Shown: positions 50,096-62,687 of the stretch, piece by piece | Position numbering within the stretch: the stretch's first letter is position 1 | Layout: each line of letters starts with the position of its first letter | Origin: Gordionus sp. m RMFG-2023 | Taxonomy: Eukaryota; Nematomorpha; Gordioida; Chordodea; Parachordodidae | Assembly: GCF_954871325.1 (NCBI RefSeq) | Contig: NC_088776.1 | Coordinates: 13,268,052 to 13,332,051, forward strand | DNA: 64,000 nt | Direction of reading: 5' to 3' | Program-made: the position numbers and the translations under genes | The notes under the pieces: generated by a model | Seen by the model: only the letters and a program-made list of their open reading frames with translations | Told to the model about the DNA's origin: nothing | The model's database searches: none

Positions 50096-50103
50096 TTCAC
50101 ACT

Positions 50104-50724
50104 ATCTCCCCTTTCTCATTCATTGCCTATCTAATTCATAACATTGGTGATTCCCATGCCCCACCCTCCCCTGGATAAGGTAACCATAGATACAAGCCCT
50201 AGTTTATATTATTTATTAAGGCTCTAAATAGCAATGTTAGGTGATGGAAAATATGGATCTAAAACGATATTTTTGACAATTACAATTCTATTCGTAATAA
50301 TAAATGATTACTATAGACCAAAAGTGGTGATGATCATACTCACCCCCTTCATTCACATCCATTTTATTTGTATTTCCACTAAAGTTTGGACCTAGAAAAA
50401 ACCTGAACTGGAACCCTCAGAACTAAATTAAATCTAAAAAGCTGAACTATAACCTATTTCAAAAAAGTATTCATTAAAATATATAGAACCGTAACCAATC
50501 ATTTTTAGTCCAATTTGAAATTAAAATTGTGCTTAATTAATATTAATTCATTAAATTAAGGTTATTAAAATAAAAATTTGTTAAATTATACGAATTTCCA
50601 TTAAAAAATATGATGTGACGCATTAGAATTCACACAATTTTAAACGTTTTTAATAAATCATTCTATAATTGAATAATACCATTTAATACTTTTTTTGTAC
50701 CACAGTTATAATTAAGCAATAATA
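50104..50724. other. Upstream region of the BTB gene
   Basis: AT-rich, no reading frame of note. Around 50.4 kb there is GAACTGGAACCCTCAGAAC, resembling text in CAD intron 16 near 19.05 kb, probably shared repeat debris. Confidence 0.35.
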
Positions 50725-51147
50725 ATGTCATTAACAGAGTTGAATACCACCAGCACATCCCTTTTCCCCGAAGACATATTAACTTCCTATTTATCTAGTT
50801 TGTGGGATAAAGCTGAGGAGGAAGTTATGAATCCTGATATATTAGTTAATATTAACGGTAAAAAAGTTGGCTGCAATAAAATGGCGCTGGGGGCATTTTC
50901 TCAATATTTTGATGAATCATTTGCCAGTCAAAAGAATTTGGATATCGTAGAATTTGATGTGCCCAAGAAATTTGTTGAAGTGCTAGGAGACCGTGCATTA
51001 AGAGTATTTGAGAAATGTTTAGAATGGATTCATACAGGAAATGTTGAGCTTGTAAAAAAGGATGCCAAAGAAATGTACAAGGCTTCTGTTTTGCTTAAAA
51101 TGCCAAGATTAGTTCAGATTTGTAGGGATTTATGGCCAGAACCTTAA
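50725..51147 (+). CDS. Small BTB/POZ-domain protein (140 aa)
   Basis: Single uninterrupted frame from ATG 50725 to TAA 51147. Residues about 36-135 form a BTB/POZ fold: PDILVNINGKKVGCNKMAL and GAFSQYFDESF (the usual strand, then the 'leave no one unstained' helix region), DVPKKFVEVLGDRALRVFEK, LEWIHTGNVEL in place of the usual YTG segment, and ASVLLKMPRLVQICRDLW at the end. BTB domains mediate homo- or hetero-dimerisation and often recruit Cullin-3. No Kelch, zinc-finger or MATH domain is attached. A CACAG just upstream (50700-50704) could be a splice acceptor for a 5' UTR exon. Codon pattern and clean conservation argue for a real gene; it could also be a BTB-only retained fragment of a larger gene. 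Confidence 0.82.
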   Translation: MSLTELNTTSTSLFPEDILTSYLSSLWDKAEEEVMNPDILVNINGKKVGCNKMALGAFSQYFDESFASQKNLDIVEFDVPKKFVEVLGDRALRVFEKCLEWIHTGNVELVKKDAKEMYKASVLLKMPRLVQICRDLWPEP

Positions 51148-54100
51148 ATTATTTAAATTTATGACTATTTTTTTTTTATATATAAATGATGAATTTATGT
51201 GCAAATGAGTGTTGTTATATTTTAATTTTTTTTATGTACATTTTTTAAATTTAATGATTTGGATAAAAAATAATTAATATACCGTATGATAAAATTTAGA
51301 CTAATAACTGCATCTTGATAATTTTCCCAATTTTAATTGGTTGATTTCTTTTTTCTTCATTTTAAAAATTCAAAACACCTCACGCTAAAGGGACCTGGGC
51401 ACAACAAACTATGGGGAACACTAGTCCAATCCCATATTATAAACCTAATTAAATCTATGGTTTAAAATTTAATCCTAAAATAGATAATTATGATACAATT
51501 ATACATCATAAAAATAATATCTGCTTTACGTCACCTCATTAAAAATATTTTAATCAAAAATATGTTTTTATGATAAAATTGTAAAAAATGTTTATATTCA
51601 GTTTTAAACAAAAATAACTTTTTAATGATAAAAAATTCATGTTCAGTTAATTTCATCTTTAGTTTTACTAATATAATATGATTAAGTGATTAACCACATA
51701 TAATATATCAAAAATCTATCATCGGTTTGAATTTTAAATAATTATTGTACTTTTTTATTTCATCGTTTGACAAAGGTATGCGCCAGGAGCACATGAGACC
51801 AAGGTATGTATGACCTTATTTCAAAAAAAATTAACATGTGAAATTTGACATTTAGTTCAAAGAATTAAATGATGAAAAAGTTATCTAAAATTTTATTAAA
51901 ATATATATATTAATTATATTATAGGTATACTAAAAAACGTGTATTATAATAATCAGATTTGTTTGATAATCTAAACATTTTATTATAATTTACGATTTGA
52001 GAATAATTTAAAAAGGCGAGCATCCGGCTATGGTCCAATATAATTGGAACCCATCTAATTTATTTTAAAGAAAAAATTGAGCCTCTTGAGTTATTTTTGT
52101 CAAATCTTAAAATTTTTTATTCCAATTTTCTAAAAATAGACTTAATCAAATTAAAAGAATTAAGGATATTAAGTCGTATTTTTAATAAAATTCAAAATTT
52201 ATTTTAAAAAAAACGAATGGCACATTTTTTTAGATTTTAAAAACGTAATGTTTTTTTTGTATATATTTTCGATGTAAGAAATAATTTTCTAAATTTTTTT
52301 TATAAATTTAGAGAAACCAACCAATAATGTTATATTATAATATACTTATAATTAATTATAAAATATATAAAATATATAATAAATAGAATATATAGTTTTT
52401 ATATTATATATAATGTTAAAATTCTAGGTAAGATTAAAAAATACATCTTGGGAAAAAATTGGGCCAGTTACTTCAAACATCAGTATTTTTTAAAAATGAA
52501 TTAATTACATGGTATTAAGTATTCGTAAGATCCTTTGAAAATGAATCCTATATTGCTAAAAAAATTTTTTACTCTAACCATTTATTTCTAAGCTCATTTT
52601 TTCGAAATTGAATGATTTGAGGATTTAGAGTTTTATTCTTATATATATTATTTCATCAGTTGTTAGTTGTTTCTTTTTTATAATATAATTTCTTACCATA
52701 TTCATATTTCAAAAAAGTAAATTTCAAAAAGGGCGCTCAAAAAACTCGTATGAACCTCTAAAAAGTGGCGCCAAACCATTATATTTTATTTTTGATAAAT
52801 TGCAGAATTTAAAAAGGTTAGTTTCGAGGATATAAATCATATATTATATTTAAAAAATTTATATCTGATCTCAAAAAAAATTATAGCCCCATATGCATAA
52901 TGTAGTTATATATTATAGCTTAAAAAATTAATCGAATTGCATATTCTAGAAGAAAACCCTGAGGTTTCTCCTCTATATATTTTTAAATATCTGGCAGCAG
53001 ATTTTCAAATATATAGCCTGTCATTAGTTCAAATTTTATTAAGATTAGATGAGCAAGATAAAAATTAAGTAAATATATACAAAAAATGACGTATAAATAT
53101 GTTTACAATTAACCCAATAATCAACAATACGTCTATAAATATATGGCAATATATGATAATTTTAAAAAAAATTCTATTCCTTCTAGTGATCATTAGTAAT
53201 TTTTACTATTGTTAAGCAGGCTTTCAGGGGAAAGCATGATTGCTTATTCAGATAAAAACTAAATTATAAATAAATATATAACAGCATTCGCATAAAATAA
53301 GATTACATTAAAATTACTTGAAATTAAAAGAGTGGCACTCTTTAAGAAAATGGAAAAAGGAGCGATAGCTCCCTTTAAAAAGTGGGAATATAATTCTACT
53401 TGAAAGCTCTGAATTGTAAATTAGTTTCTTTAAACATGTAGCGTTAACAATTCATTAAAAGATAAATGATATCACCAAAGAAGGACACATGCGTGCACTG
53501 CTCAGCACATTTGAATTTAATTTATGTCAACCTAGTATATTTTTTTTGGTTATGATTTGAAGTTTTTGGAGACGATTAACATTCATTTACATTCATATTT
53601 TTTTCATCTTATTTTACAAAATACATAATCAATTCAAAATGACGAAATTTTAAAAATTCAGGGCCGGACCATGAAATTATAAGATTTAATTATGCCGATT
53701 TATATAAAAACAAAAGGTCAAAGTAGATCTGCATAACATAATTATTTAGGTTATATATGTTTTTGGTATGCAATAAGATTATTGTATAAATTCTATTCAA
53801 ATTTTTTTTTGGTAAAATCAATTTTTTTTTAATCAATTCTTTTTTTTATATAACAAACTAGACTTGTTTTTCTTTACAAAAAAATTTAAAAAGTATAAAA
53901 TTTTTTTTTTAACAATCTACAATAAAAAAATCCTAATCATGCCAGGTATATAATTTTAAATTTTCTTAGTTATTGAATGAATGTGACTATGTTTCTTGTA
54001 CATTGCAAATTTTTTGAAAATGAATAAATTTTTAAAGTAATTTAATCCTTCAATAAATGATTTAATAATGTTTTTTAATTTTCCACTTAAATTTTAATTT

Positions 54101-54227
54101 TTTCCTAATTTTATGAAATCGTTATTCTAGATATGTATAAAATATGTCATGGGGTTTATATGAGTTATGTGTCATGTACTAATTTGAAAAATTTTAATAA
54201 TTTATAACGAGCGCTTTCTTACAAGAT
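51148..54227. other. Intergenic between BTB and CBM14 genes, no gene seen
   Basis: About 3.1 kb of AT-rich DNA, poor in reading frames on both strands. Small hairpins occur (for example GAGTGGCACTC near 53334). No coding or RNA gene could be supported. Confidence 0.5.
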
Positions 54228-55325
54228 ATGGCTTTACCCGAATTGTTTTTCAGCATATGTATAGCATCTACCTTGAAAATTGTGCTACGTAATTTTAATT
54301 TTAATGTTCAAAAAATCGATGGTAACAATTTAAATATTGATAAAATTAGACCGCGAGATTGTCTGGCATTATTAAATATTGAGGCAAAATCTGGTCGGTC
54401 TTTCAAAATAATAAAGATTTGTCCACACCTTAAATTCATTAACTCTGCACATACAATTTTTTTGATGTCTATTGTTCGCTTTTCATACAAATCTGAACCT
54501 TTTTTTATTCATACAGATCTTTTAAACCCGGTATTTTTACTTTATTTGCTCTCATTACCATACCTAACATCAATGGTAGAAGAGAATAATCGAATAATGA
54601 GTGCTAGCAGATCAAATCAAAACGAAAAAGCAGTTAAAACTTTATTAAATCAAAGAATCAAAGCCCTTCGAGTTAAACAAACTATTGTTCCTGCCCAGGT
54701 GAAGCATATTTTTGGTCCGGTTCCGGTCAAACAAATTATTACTCAAGTTCCAACCAGCACCTTTACATCTCCTCCTCCCACAATTACCACAACAAAGTCT
54801 CCCGAAACTATTATAAATGAATTTTGCAAAGATAAGGATGTAGGCCTATATGCCAATTACGATGCTGATTGCCGCTCATTCTATGTATGTGGACCTAGAA
54901 GCGATCTGAAACTATGCCCGTTCAATACCAGATTTGATTCCACACTGAATATATGTAATTGGCAAAACTTAGTTAGGTGCGAAATAGAATGTATAGCTAG
55001 AGGAAATATCATGCTAGGTAAAGTTTTAATTATCAATAATATTGTTTTAATTTAAAAAAATATTAAAAAATTTATATTCGCGAAACCATAATATTTGATT
55101 TATTTTATAAAAACAAAAAAGAATGAATTTAAATTTAAAAATGGATTATCTTTTCGATCAACAGGTGTTGCAAAATATCAATGTTCGAAGTTTAACGTAT
55201 GTTATAATGGACTTGTAGTTTTGCTAGAATGCCCAATGAATACAGTTTTTAATAATGATATTCAAAATTGTGATTTTAAAGACAAAGTTGACTTAGCAAC
55301 TTGTAAAGAAAAGAAACAAAATTAA
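54228..55325 (+). CDS. Protein with two CBM14 chitin-binding domains, two exons
   Basis: Exons 54228-55017 and 55165-55325 (phase 1 join; donor GTAAAG, acceptor ATCAACAG) give 316 aa. Residues 200-251 are one peritrophin-A/CBM14 domain with cysteines spaced 15-6-9-13-8 (EFCKDKDVGLY, CRSFYVC, NICNWQ). The intron falls inside the second domain (Cys 255-310, spacing 15-6-10-13-11: YQCSKFNVCYNG, NCDFKD); the regained spacing is strong proof of the splice. A Pro/Thr-rich linker (about 165-190) precedes them. Such proteins bind chitin in cuticle, peritrophic matrix or eggshell and are secreted. The N-terminus is uncertain: residues 98-116 (LLNPVFLLYLLSLPYLTSM) look like a signal-peptide core, and TTCATACAG just before 54517 could be an acceptor, so residues 1-96 may not be coding. 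Confidence 0.8.
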
Positions 55326-56842
55326 AAAAATATTTTAATAGATTATTTATTAGATATTTTAATAGATTTATTTATATGTGTAAATTTTGCAAAACAATTT
55401 TTATATAATGTCTTTTTTACTATTTAAAATTGGAAATAATGTAGTCATGAAATTATGAAATAAAATGTGTATTCTGCTCATGGTAGTTTTTCAGAGGGGG
55501 GGGGGTATCTATGGGATTATAAATTTATGATAAATCCATATCCTAAGTCTTTGTAAAAGTGTCAAATATTTGTAATTTGTAATCGTGTGACTGTGAGAGA
55601 GATTAATTTTTTTACAAATAAATCGCCCCTAATTGTTCTTTCTTTTTACGTTTTGTGTTAGAAATGCTGCCATTTTAATGAAAATTGCCTTAATTAAAAA
55701 ATGATCGTTTCTGTTAGAAATGGATCATATGTTATCTTCAAATTGTGAACGACTTTTCAATCCCATTATTAGGCAAAATAAATCTAATATATTTAAAATT
55801 CAGGCCGGGCCGGACCTAAAAATATAAAACAAGGCCGAGGCCGAAAAATTATTTAAAAAAAAATCCGGGCCTGGCCTTGCAAATGGTATTCCTTCAGATC
55901 TCTGATTTATATATTGAAGTAAAAATCCAATATCAGCTTTAAAAATGAAATTTGGCAAATATTTGCAAGCACCAATTCTGAAGCCTACCCAGCTATGTGC
56001 AAAATTTTTAGTAGGCTTACATAATATTATTTTTGTTATAATCTTAATCGAGCCTTTTTTTAAAATCGACCGAATCGGGCTTTTAACAACACTAGCATAC
56101 AACACTAAATTGAATTACGTAAATTAGAAAATATTATCATCACCGTTTTACCTTATTTTAAAAGACATGTGTTATTTAGCTCAGAAGACTAAAACGCTAA
56201 GCTCATTTATACAGATTTAAAACTACAAGCTATTAACTTAATTTCCAAAATTATTTTGCTAAATAATAATTTAAAAAATATTATCAACTTTTTACTGTAT
56301 TTCAAAAACTTATGATATATTGCTCAGAAAAAATAATAAACGCCATGCTTAATTACACATATTTAAAACTACAAGCAATTTTTACTAAATTTCCCAATAG
56401 ATAATTTTATTAAGTATTTTTATATTTTCTCACAATTTAATTACTCAGAAAAAATAATATATCACTCAGTATAATATGTTTTTATATGTTTTTTTAAAGT
56501 CCTTTTAACTTAAGCATGATATTTTGTTTGTTAAAAAGATTATTACTCTAGGTCTTTCGGTTTATATAACGGGAAAGGGGGGGGGGGTAACAACTTAAAA
56601 AAAATATATAGATAAGAGTATCAAATGAAATGATTCTAAGTACTATTAGATTGCTCATCACTATATCTAGACCTTCGAGTCTATATCATGATGAGGAGGA
56701 TAAGATATTTCAAAACCTTTAAAACACAATTTATTCGTATGTGGAGGGGGAGAGGGGTTATACCGACCTTTTCTAGCATTGTAAACATGGTTATAAAGAT
56801 TTAATGAACTAATTGTTAAAAATCACTTGGTAAAAATTCTTA
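55326..56842. other. Intergenic, no gene seen
   Basis: Apart from the MITE debris, AT-rich sequence with two G-homopolymer runs (about 55495-55505 and 56578-56587). No supported reading frame. Confidence 0.45.
55795..56094. mobile_element. Composite MITE debris
   Basis: The left part (GGCCGGGCCGGACC, AAATCCGGGCC, then CAGATCTCTGATTTA) resembles the MITE at 11921-12353. The right part ends GGGCTTTTAACAACACTA, the end of the TAGTGTTG family. Each keeps one end only, so two old elements appear fused by insertion or deletion. Confidence 0.45.
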
Positions 56843-56850
56843 CCTCTGAG

Positions 56851-57221
56851 CAGTGGCGTAGCTAGAAATTTTCCTTAGAGGGGGTCCATACATATAAAAG
56901 CCTGGGGGGCGAAGCCCTCCAGACCCCTTTAACGGGCCTTCGGCCGGGTTTATCTTTAAAATCAATAACCATATCTTCGATAATATATAATAAATATATT
57001 GCATCGTAGATTATTCTCAATGACTTTATAATAATACTACCCAGAATAATTTCAATAGTAATATAATATCCTTTCACAAACATCAAAACCAAAAAATATA
57101 TATATTAATCGTATTTATTTGATATAAAGTAACTTTTAAGTCTTTTGAACGTATAATCTAAAAAAAATTTTGCTCTGGGAGGGGTCCAAACCCGAAAACC
57201 ACCCCCGTAGCTACGCCACTG
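56851..57221. mobile_element. MITE D (CAGTGGCGTAGC, 371 bp)
   Basis: Ends CAGTGGCGTAGCTAG / CTACGCCACTG with a perfect 8-bp duplication CCTCTGAG (56843-56850, 57222-57229). Subterminal GGGGGGCGAAGCCCTCC, CCAGACCCC and GGGCCTTCGGCC are close to those of the hAT at 42619. The left half matches that element's left end in order, so it is a related non-autonomous family. It abuts the next element with a 9-bp gap. Confidence 0.88.
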
Positions 57222-57230
57222 CCTCTGAGT

Positions 57231-59745
57231 CAGGCACATACAGCAGAGGGAAAGAAGGGGCAAGGGGACAACCCCCCCCCTTTCAAAGCACAGATATATT
57301 TTTCAAATATATTGTTGTTTATATTAATTTATATTTTATAATATAATCCTATCTATTTCTTTTTAAATATATATTTAATTACTTTCATTCATCACATTCA
57401 TTTACTAAGTTATTTTATCAATTAATTTAGATTCCAAATTTTCCTTGGGGTGATATTTATCTATTATTTTCAAATTTCTAGTAGCGTAATATTTATCTAT
57501 CATTTACAAATTTCTAGTCAACTAATAATTATGGACATAAGAAATTTTTTGAAACATATTGATGATGATAAAATTCCTAATCATCTTACAAAGAAGCAAA
57601 AAAATACAAATAATTTTATAACATTTTATAATTAGCCTAGAAGAAAGACATATACTTATTAAAAAGTATTAAAAATACCTATAATAAATATTTTATTTAA
57701 TAATAGATTTACATTCCACCCTTCAATTTTAATATCCAAACTTTATTATGTGCTAATCGAAAGTTAAAATTTTAAAACAGCTATTTTACTAGATTGTTAT
57801 GGCTAGCATATTCTATCCGAGACAATGAAGCTTATTGCAAAATATGTGCCCTGTTTGGCCCAAGATATGCTGAAGGAAACTCAGTTAAGCTTAACAGTCT
57901 TTTTAAGACTCCATTCAACAAGTACAAAGATGCTGGATAAATCTTTGACAATCATCAATAAATAAATTTTCACATGAAGATTTCTTCAAATTAATTCAAA
58001 GTGGGGATATGATTCTCATTTCATCACATATTGACAAAAGGATTAAAATATCAAATGAAAAAAGATTTAAGATCAAACTAACTATTGAGGTCATTCTATA
58101 TTGTGGAATACAGGGCCTATAATTATATGGCCATTTGGATTCAGGAAGCTTAAATTTCAATAATAATGACAGTGAAGGTAATTTTCATGGTCTTATAAAA
58201 TTTAAAGCTTTAAGAGATTCTGCATTAATGGAATACCTCAAGCGACAAAATATTTTAAACAGAATTATTTCTGAAACTCCTTGTCCAATAAGGAGAAAAA
58301 AATTGCAAAAAACTTGTCCAAGATGGAGTCTTCACAATCTAACAGTAACAGCTTTTATGGAGTTAGAAGAGCCAATTATTATGCTTCTATTGAAATATCA
58401 CAATGGCTTGAAAGAGATATTTCCTCAGAAGCAGCAGATTATTGGATTCAATACTTATACCAAATTTTTTCTCATTTGAATGTATTAACAAATTATCTAA
58501 TTATACAATTATTTTATGTAATACTTTTCAAAAAAATGACATTTACTTGTTTGAAACGATGATAAGCGGAGAGCATTTTATTAGAAATGTTAAATCAATA
58601 AAAGAGCTATACAAATTTAATATTTGTTACTCGACTTGCAGCAAGGCAAGCCCATCGTCCAAACATTAATATAGGGTCAGTAGAAGAGTATTATAAAATA
58701 AATGTCTTTATCCCTCTCTTAGATACATTTATAACCCAAATAAATGAATGGTTTTTAATTCATCAGACAGCACTTACCAATCTGCAGATATTATTTTCTA
58801 CAAAAGCCTTTCCAACCTTTTTTAGGTGGTGATTGAAAAAAATAAAATATTTGGCAGATTTGATGAAGATGTTAAAGTATCTTATGATTCCTTGCCCAAT
58901 ATGGTATAAAAGATTAACTATGGTTGATATAGTCCCAAAAAATGCTATGGATGCTTTGCATCATTTCAAAGATCTTTTAGATTATTTTCCTAATGTATTA
59001 AAATTATTACATGTATTAACAACGATTCCCATTAGTATTGCAACTAATGAGAGAACATTCTCTTCTTTAAGAGGAATAAAAATATACCTAAGAATTACAA
59101 ATTCTGAAAGTAGATTGAATGGTTTGGCCCTTTTGAATATTCATAGACATTTGACGAGATAATTTAAAAATTAGCTCAATTCCAACGAAAATGGAATTTT
59201 ACATTATAAATATATAATATGCATCTTAATAATAATTTTTGTGCAATTTTATTTTTTTATGTATTATATTTTTTTTATGAATACTTTATAAGTTATTACA
59301 TACAAAATACAATTAATTATTCCTAAGAAACTTGTGTATTAATTTATGTTTCCAAAATTGAAAATTTTTTATACTTTATATATAAATTTTAAAGGCAAAA
59401 AAATTGAAATTTTTATTTGGGTCATTTATTTTATAGTGATTCATATGCTTGTTATATCCACTTAATATTATTAATTCACATTTTTTATAGTTATTCATAA
59501 GCCGCCGGTTATATCCATTTAATATTTTTTAATTTGCATTTATTTTATAGATTTTTATATCAAATTAATTTAAAATTTTGTTTCAAAAATAGTTATTAGT
59601 CCTAATAAATTTATGCTTAAAATTTTGTTTCAAAAATAGTTATTAGTCCTAATAAATTTATGCTTGATATTTTTAAATTACAATAATTTTGTCTTAAAAA
59701 AGTTTTATTATCTCCCACCATAGCAAATTCCTGCGTGCGCGCCTG
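57231..59745 (+). mobile_element. Core-deleted TTF-type hAT, copy 2 (CAGGCG family)
   Basis: Ends CAGGCACATACAGCAGAGGG (left) and, read inward from the right, CAGGCGCGCACGCAGGAATT; flanks CTCTGAGT (57223-57230) and CTCTGATT (59746-59753), 7 of 8. Plus-strand remnants: MDIRNFLKHIDDDKIPNHL (57531), TTF finger WLAYSIRDNEAYCKICALFG (about 57.8 kb), DSGSLNFNN and GNFHGLIKFKAL (58.14-58.2 kb), SETPCPIRR, RWSLHNLTVTAFMELEEPI, and the dimerisation tail NERTFSSLRGIKIYL ending NIHRHLT (59.16 kb). The LADESTD/GYDGA catalytic segment is missing, as in copy 1, and several frame changes are present. Confidence 0.85.
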
Positions 59746-59753
59746 CTCTGATT

Positions 59754-61060
59754 ATTTTTAATTTTCATCGAGTAAAGAAAATTCTAAGCATTTCAGAATA
59801 TTCGTAAAATTTCATTTTTAATTGCATTAAGCGCATTTAAATTTTTTTTACAAACTATGTTGGAATGGGGGGAGGAGGGGGGTGGGGTTAATTGATTAAG
59901 GTAACAAACTGAATCTATAATGCCCCCTCCGTACTTTCGACCATGAGTGAGAGAGATTATTTATTTTTTTGTCACATCAGATGAAGGTCACATGCTTACT
60001 TAAGACAATAAATAATAAAAGATCCTTAAAACAATTCGCGTTTATGATTTATGGAACTACTGTGGGTAAATTATTATTGAATATGTTATTTTTCTTTAAT
60101 AAATGCATTTGTAATATATATTGTCGCTGTAATGCTCTTGCGTCAACGACTTTGCGCAAATATATTCGCGGTATGAAATTTGCTATAAAAGCATATAGAT
60201 AAAGATTTCGAAGTTTCTCTAAAATGTATTCACCATGAACTTCGTTATACTTTACCACACTTTCTCATAATTGGGTAATTCTTGTCATTTATATATATTT
60301 ATCAGATCTTAGAAACCTTTTACTATTTGATTATTCAGATGTGCTCCCATTTCATGAAATAAAAAACAAAATAAAATAGATATAAAAAATTTATGACAAA
60401 AATGAATAAATTTATAAAATTATTGTTATCACAAGATTTTTTGAAAAACAATAAAGAATGCCCTGACCTAGAGCGTTTTTCCTTTTCATAAATTGATTAA
60501 AAAAATTATTATCGTTTTTGCTTGTCGCTTTTTTCTTTTTCAATCAATGTGCAGCCCGCAAGCAATGCTTAACAAATATCGAAATTAATCTGAACAGTTT
60601 TTAAAATTAAGTCTTGTATCATAGGGACAAAATTTGAAAGCATGGTCAAGATAATGTGAACCATAGGTGTTGACAAAGGGTGCAGCCCTTCGGAAATATG
60701 CAAGCTTCCAAAATATCATTTTAAGCTAATAAACCCCCGCCACCTTACTCCTTACGAAGTATAATTTAAAAGAAAAATAAGAAAAAATTAATAATTTTTT
60801 TAAATAATGATTATAATATGATTCAAAATTTCAGAAAAATGAATTAAAAAAAATAAAAACCAATTTTTTTAAAAAAGAATATATCGCGGCCCATGGTCTG
60901 CAATAGGTGGACCAGTGGGTCTATTTCAATAAGAAACATAAGAAAAGGCTACTATAATTAATGAGTGGATATCTTTTTTCTTATTATTTAAATTATATGC
61001 ACAAAACATTTTTTAAAGAAATTTTAAACAAATATTAAAATAAATACGAAAAAGATAAAT
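59754..61060. other. Intergenic, no gene seen
   Basis: AT-rich with short G-runs (GGGGGGAGGAGGGGGGTGGG near 59870) that may be decayed transposon ends. No coding, RNA or regulatory feature could be supported. Confidence 0.4.
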
Positions 61061-61061
61061 A

Positions 61062-61321
61062 TAATATTTGGGATAATTTCATACAACATTTATTTATACA
61101 ACCATAACAATATATATAGATCCGGATGTCACATTATAATATATATTATGGGTGATAGGTAGTTAACCTTCACTCAATATTTTATTAATCATTATAAAAT
61201 ATATCTAATTAACGTATATACTAATTCATAATTTACAAATGTAATATGATATATTCAATCATATATTTCCATAATATCAATAATACATATATGTATATGT
61301 ATACTTTCCTCATTACTACAT
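61062..61321 (+). repeat. Direct repeat, left copy (about 260 bp)
   Basis: Begins ATATTTGGGAT, contains GGATCCGG-like text (AGATCCGGATGTCA), GTAGTTAACCTTCACTCAAT and GATATATTCA, and ends ACTTTCCTCATTACTACA. The same order of blocks recurs at 62688-63191. The pair may be terminal repeats of a gene-less retroelement (treated as a fossil) or simply dispersed satellite. No duplicated target or primer site could be fixed. Confidence 0.6.
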
Positions 61322-61516
61322 CCATCAATAATTGAAAGGAAATCTACATCTCCTAGAGGCATCCACGTCCACGACTTAAAGTTTCTTCTAAAAAATCTCT
61401 CATTTTGGTGGCCATTTACCTTTACAGTATGGTGTTACCTTTTTTTAACATCCACTCTTCTCCCCCCAATCAAAATGATTTATCAAAAGAATATCACTAT
61501 TAGCTGCCTTGGTACA

Positions 61517-61670
61517 ATTGATCTCTCCTATAGCATCAATATCGTTTCCCTTGTTGATTGATCTCACCTAGAGTATGAATATTGTTTTCCTTGTTGACTG
61601 ATCTCAACTAGAGTATGAATATTGTTTCTCTTGTTGATTGATAGTCCACCGGAGCATCAATATCGACGAA
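61517..61670 (+). repeat. 40-bp minisatellite, about 3.8 units
   Basis: Units start at 61517, 61557, 61597 and 61637. Each reads like ATTGATCTCACCTAGAGTAT followed by GAATATTGTTTTCCTTGTTG, with a few changes per unit. The fourth unit and the text after it drift away. It lies between the two long direct repeats. Confidence 0.8.
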
Positions 61671-62687
61671 TAGTCCCCCGGAGTATTCTTATCGATTCCA
61701 TTGTACGCTTGATCTCACACCGTACTATCGTTAACAAGTCCATGTAGATTGGTGGACATTGTGCTTGAACTGCCCACTAGGTCACGTTATCCTAGAGTTG
61801 GCCAAGATATCGCTATCATCCTTGGATGGCCTATGAGATAATCCATATCCTTAAATAGCAAAAGAAGTAATCTTTTAACCCAAATACGGCTACATGACTC
61901 ACGGAAGCCTCATTAGTTTATGTATAGGTCATGTGATTTGAGAGCCCAAAGTCCTCATATCTTTAGGTCTACATTAACCAGGTTATTCTATCAGTATCTA
62001 TTTTCCCAATATCCAAATAAGCCAGGTTTTTTTATCAGTAACCTTTTTTCCAATGTCATGTAAATGTCAATATATCATTAGTATCCATGTTTTTACAATT
62101 TTATTTCCCGTAATGTTCTATTTTTACTGGATCATCAATTTCCCACAATTAATTTCATATCATCACAAATATTCTAGAATTATTCCCCAAATTTAAATAA
62201 TTCATTTAATAATCATAATTTTATCATTCTCATTTTTAATAATTGTATTGTAAATATACTCCATTCTTCTGCAATTTCATTCAATATAATCACCTGAACA
62301 TCTTATTTGCATCAAAAATAAAGATTTTATTATTTTCTTTCTTTTGCATTCATTCATTAACCATTTTTTTGTCAATTATAATAATTCATTCTATAGCAGA
62401 ATCAATAATATATTTTCCAAATTAAGTTTATTATCAACGATAATTTTATCACTTTTTGCAAATTCTTCATTATTCCATTGACTTAATTCAAATTCACAAT
62501 TTTATCTCTATCCATATAAATTTCATGAAATATTCAATACAATTGCACAAACAAATTACACATTTACAAAATAGTTTATATTTACCATGACATTTTCCAA
62601 TCATTCAAGGTTCTTTATCTCGGCGTACCTATTTAATAAATTACTAAATTCATACTTACATTTGCATCCATAACTGTGTCAATAAAA
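61671..62687. other. Interior between the direct repeats, no gene seen
   Basis: 61.67-62.0 kb is less AT-rich than its surroundings (text such as GTTATCCTAGAGTTGGCCAA). The rest is AT-rich and pyrimidine-biased on the plus strand. No recognisable protein domain in any frame. Confidence 0.4.

Noticed and set aside
59969-60258. Overlapping frames of 77 and 69 codons
   Set aside because: No domain is recognisable on either strand, and composition is like the background.
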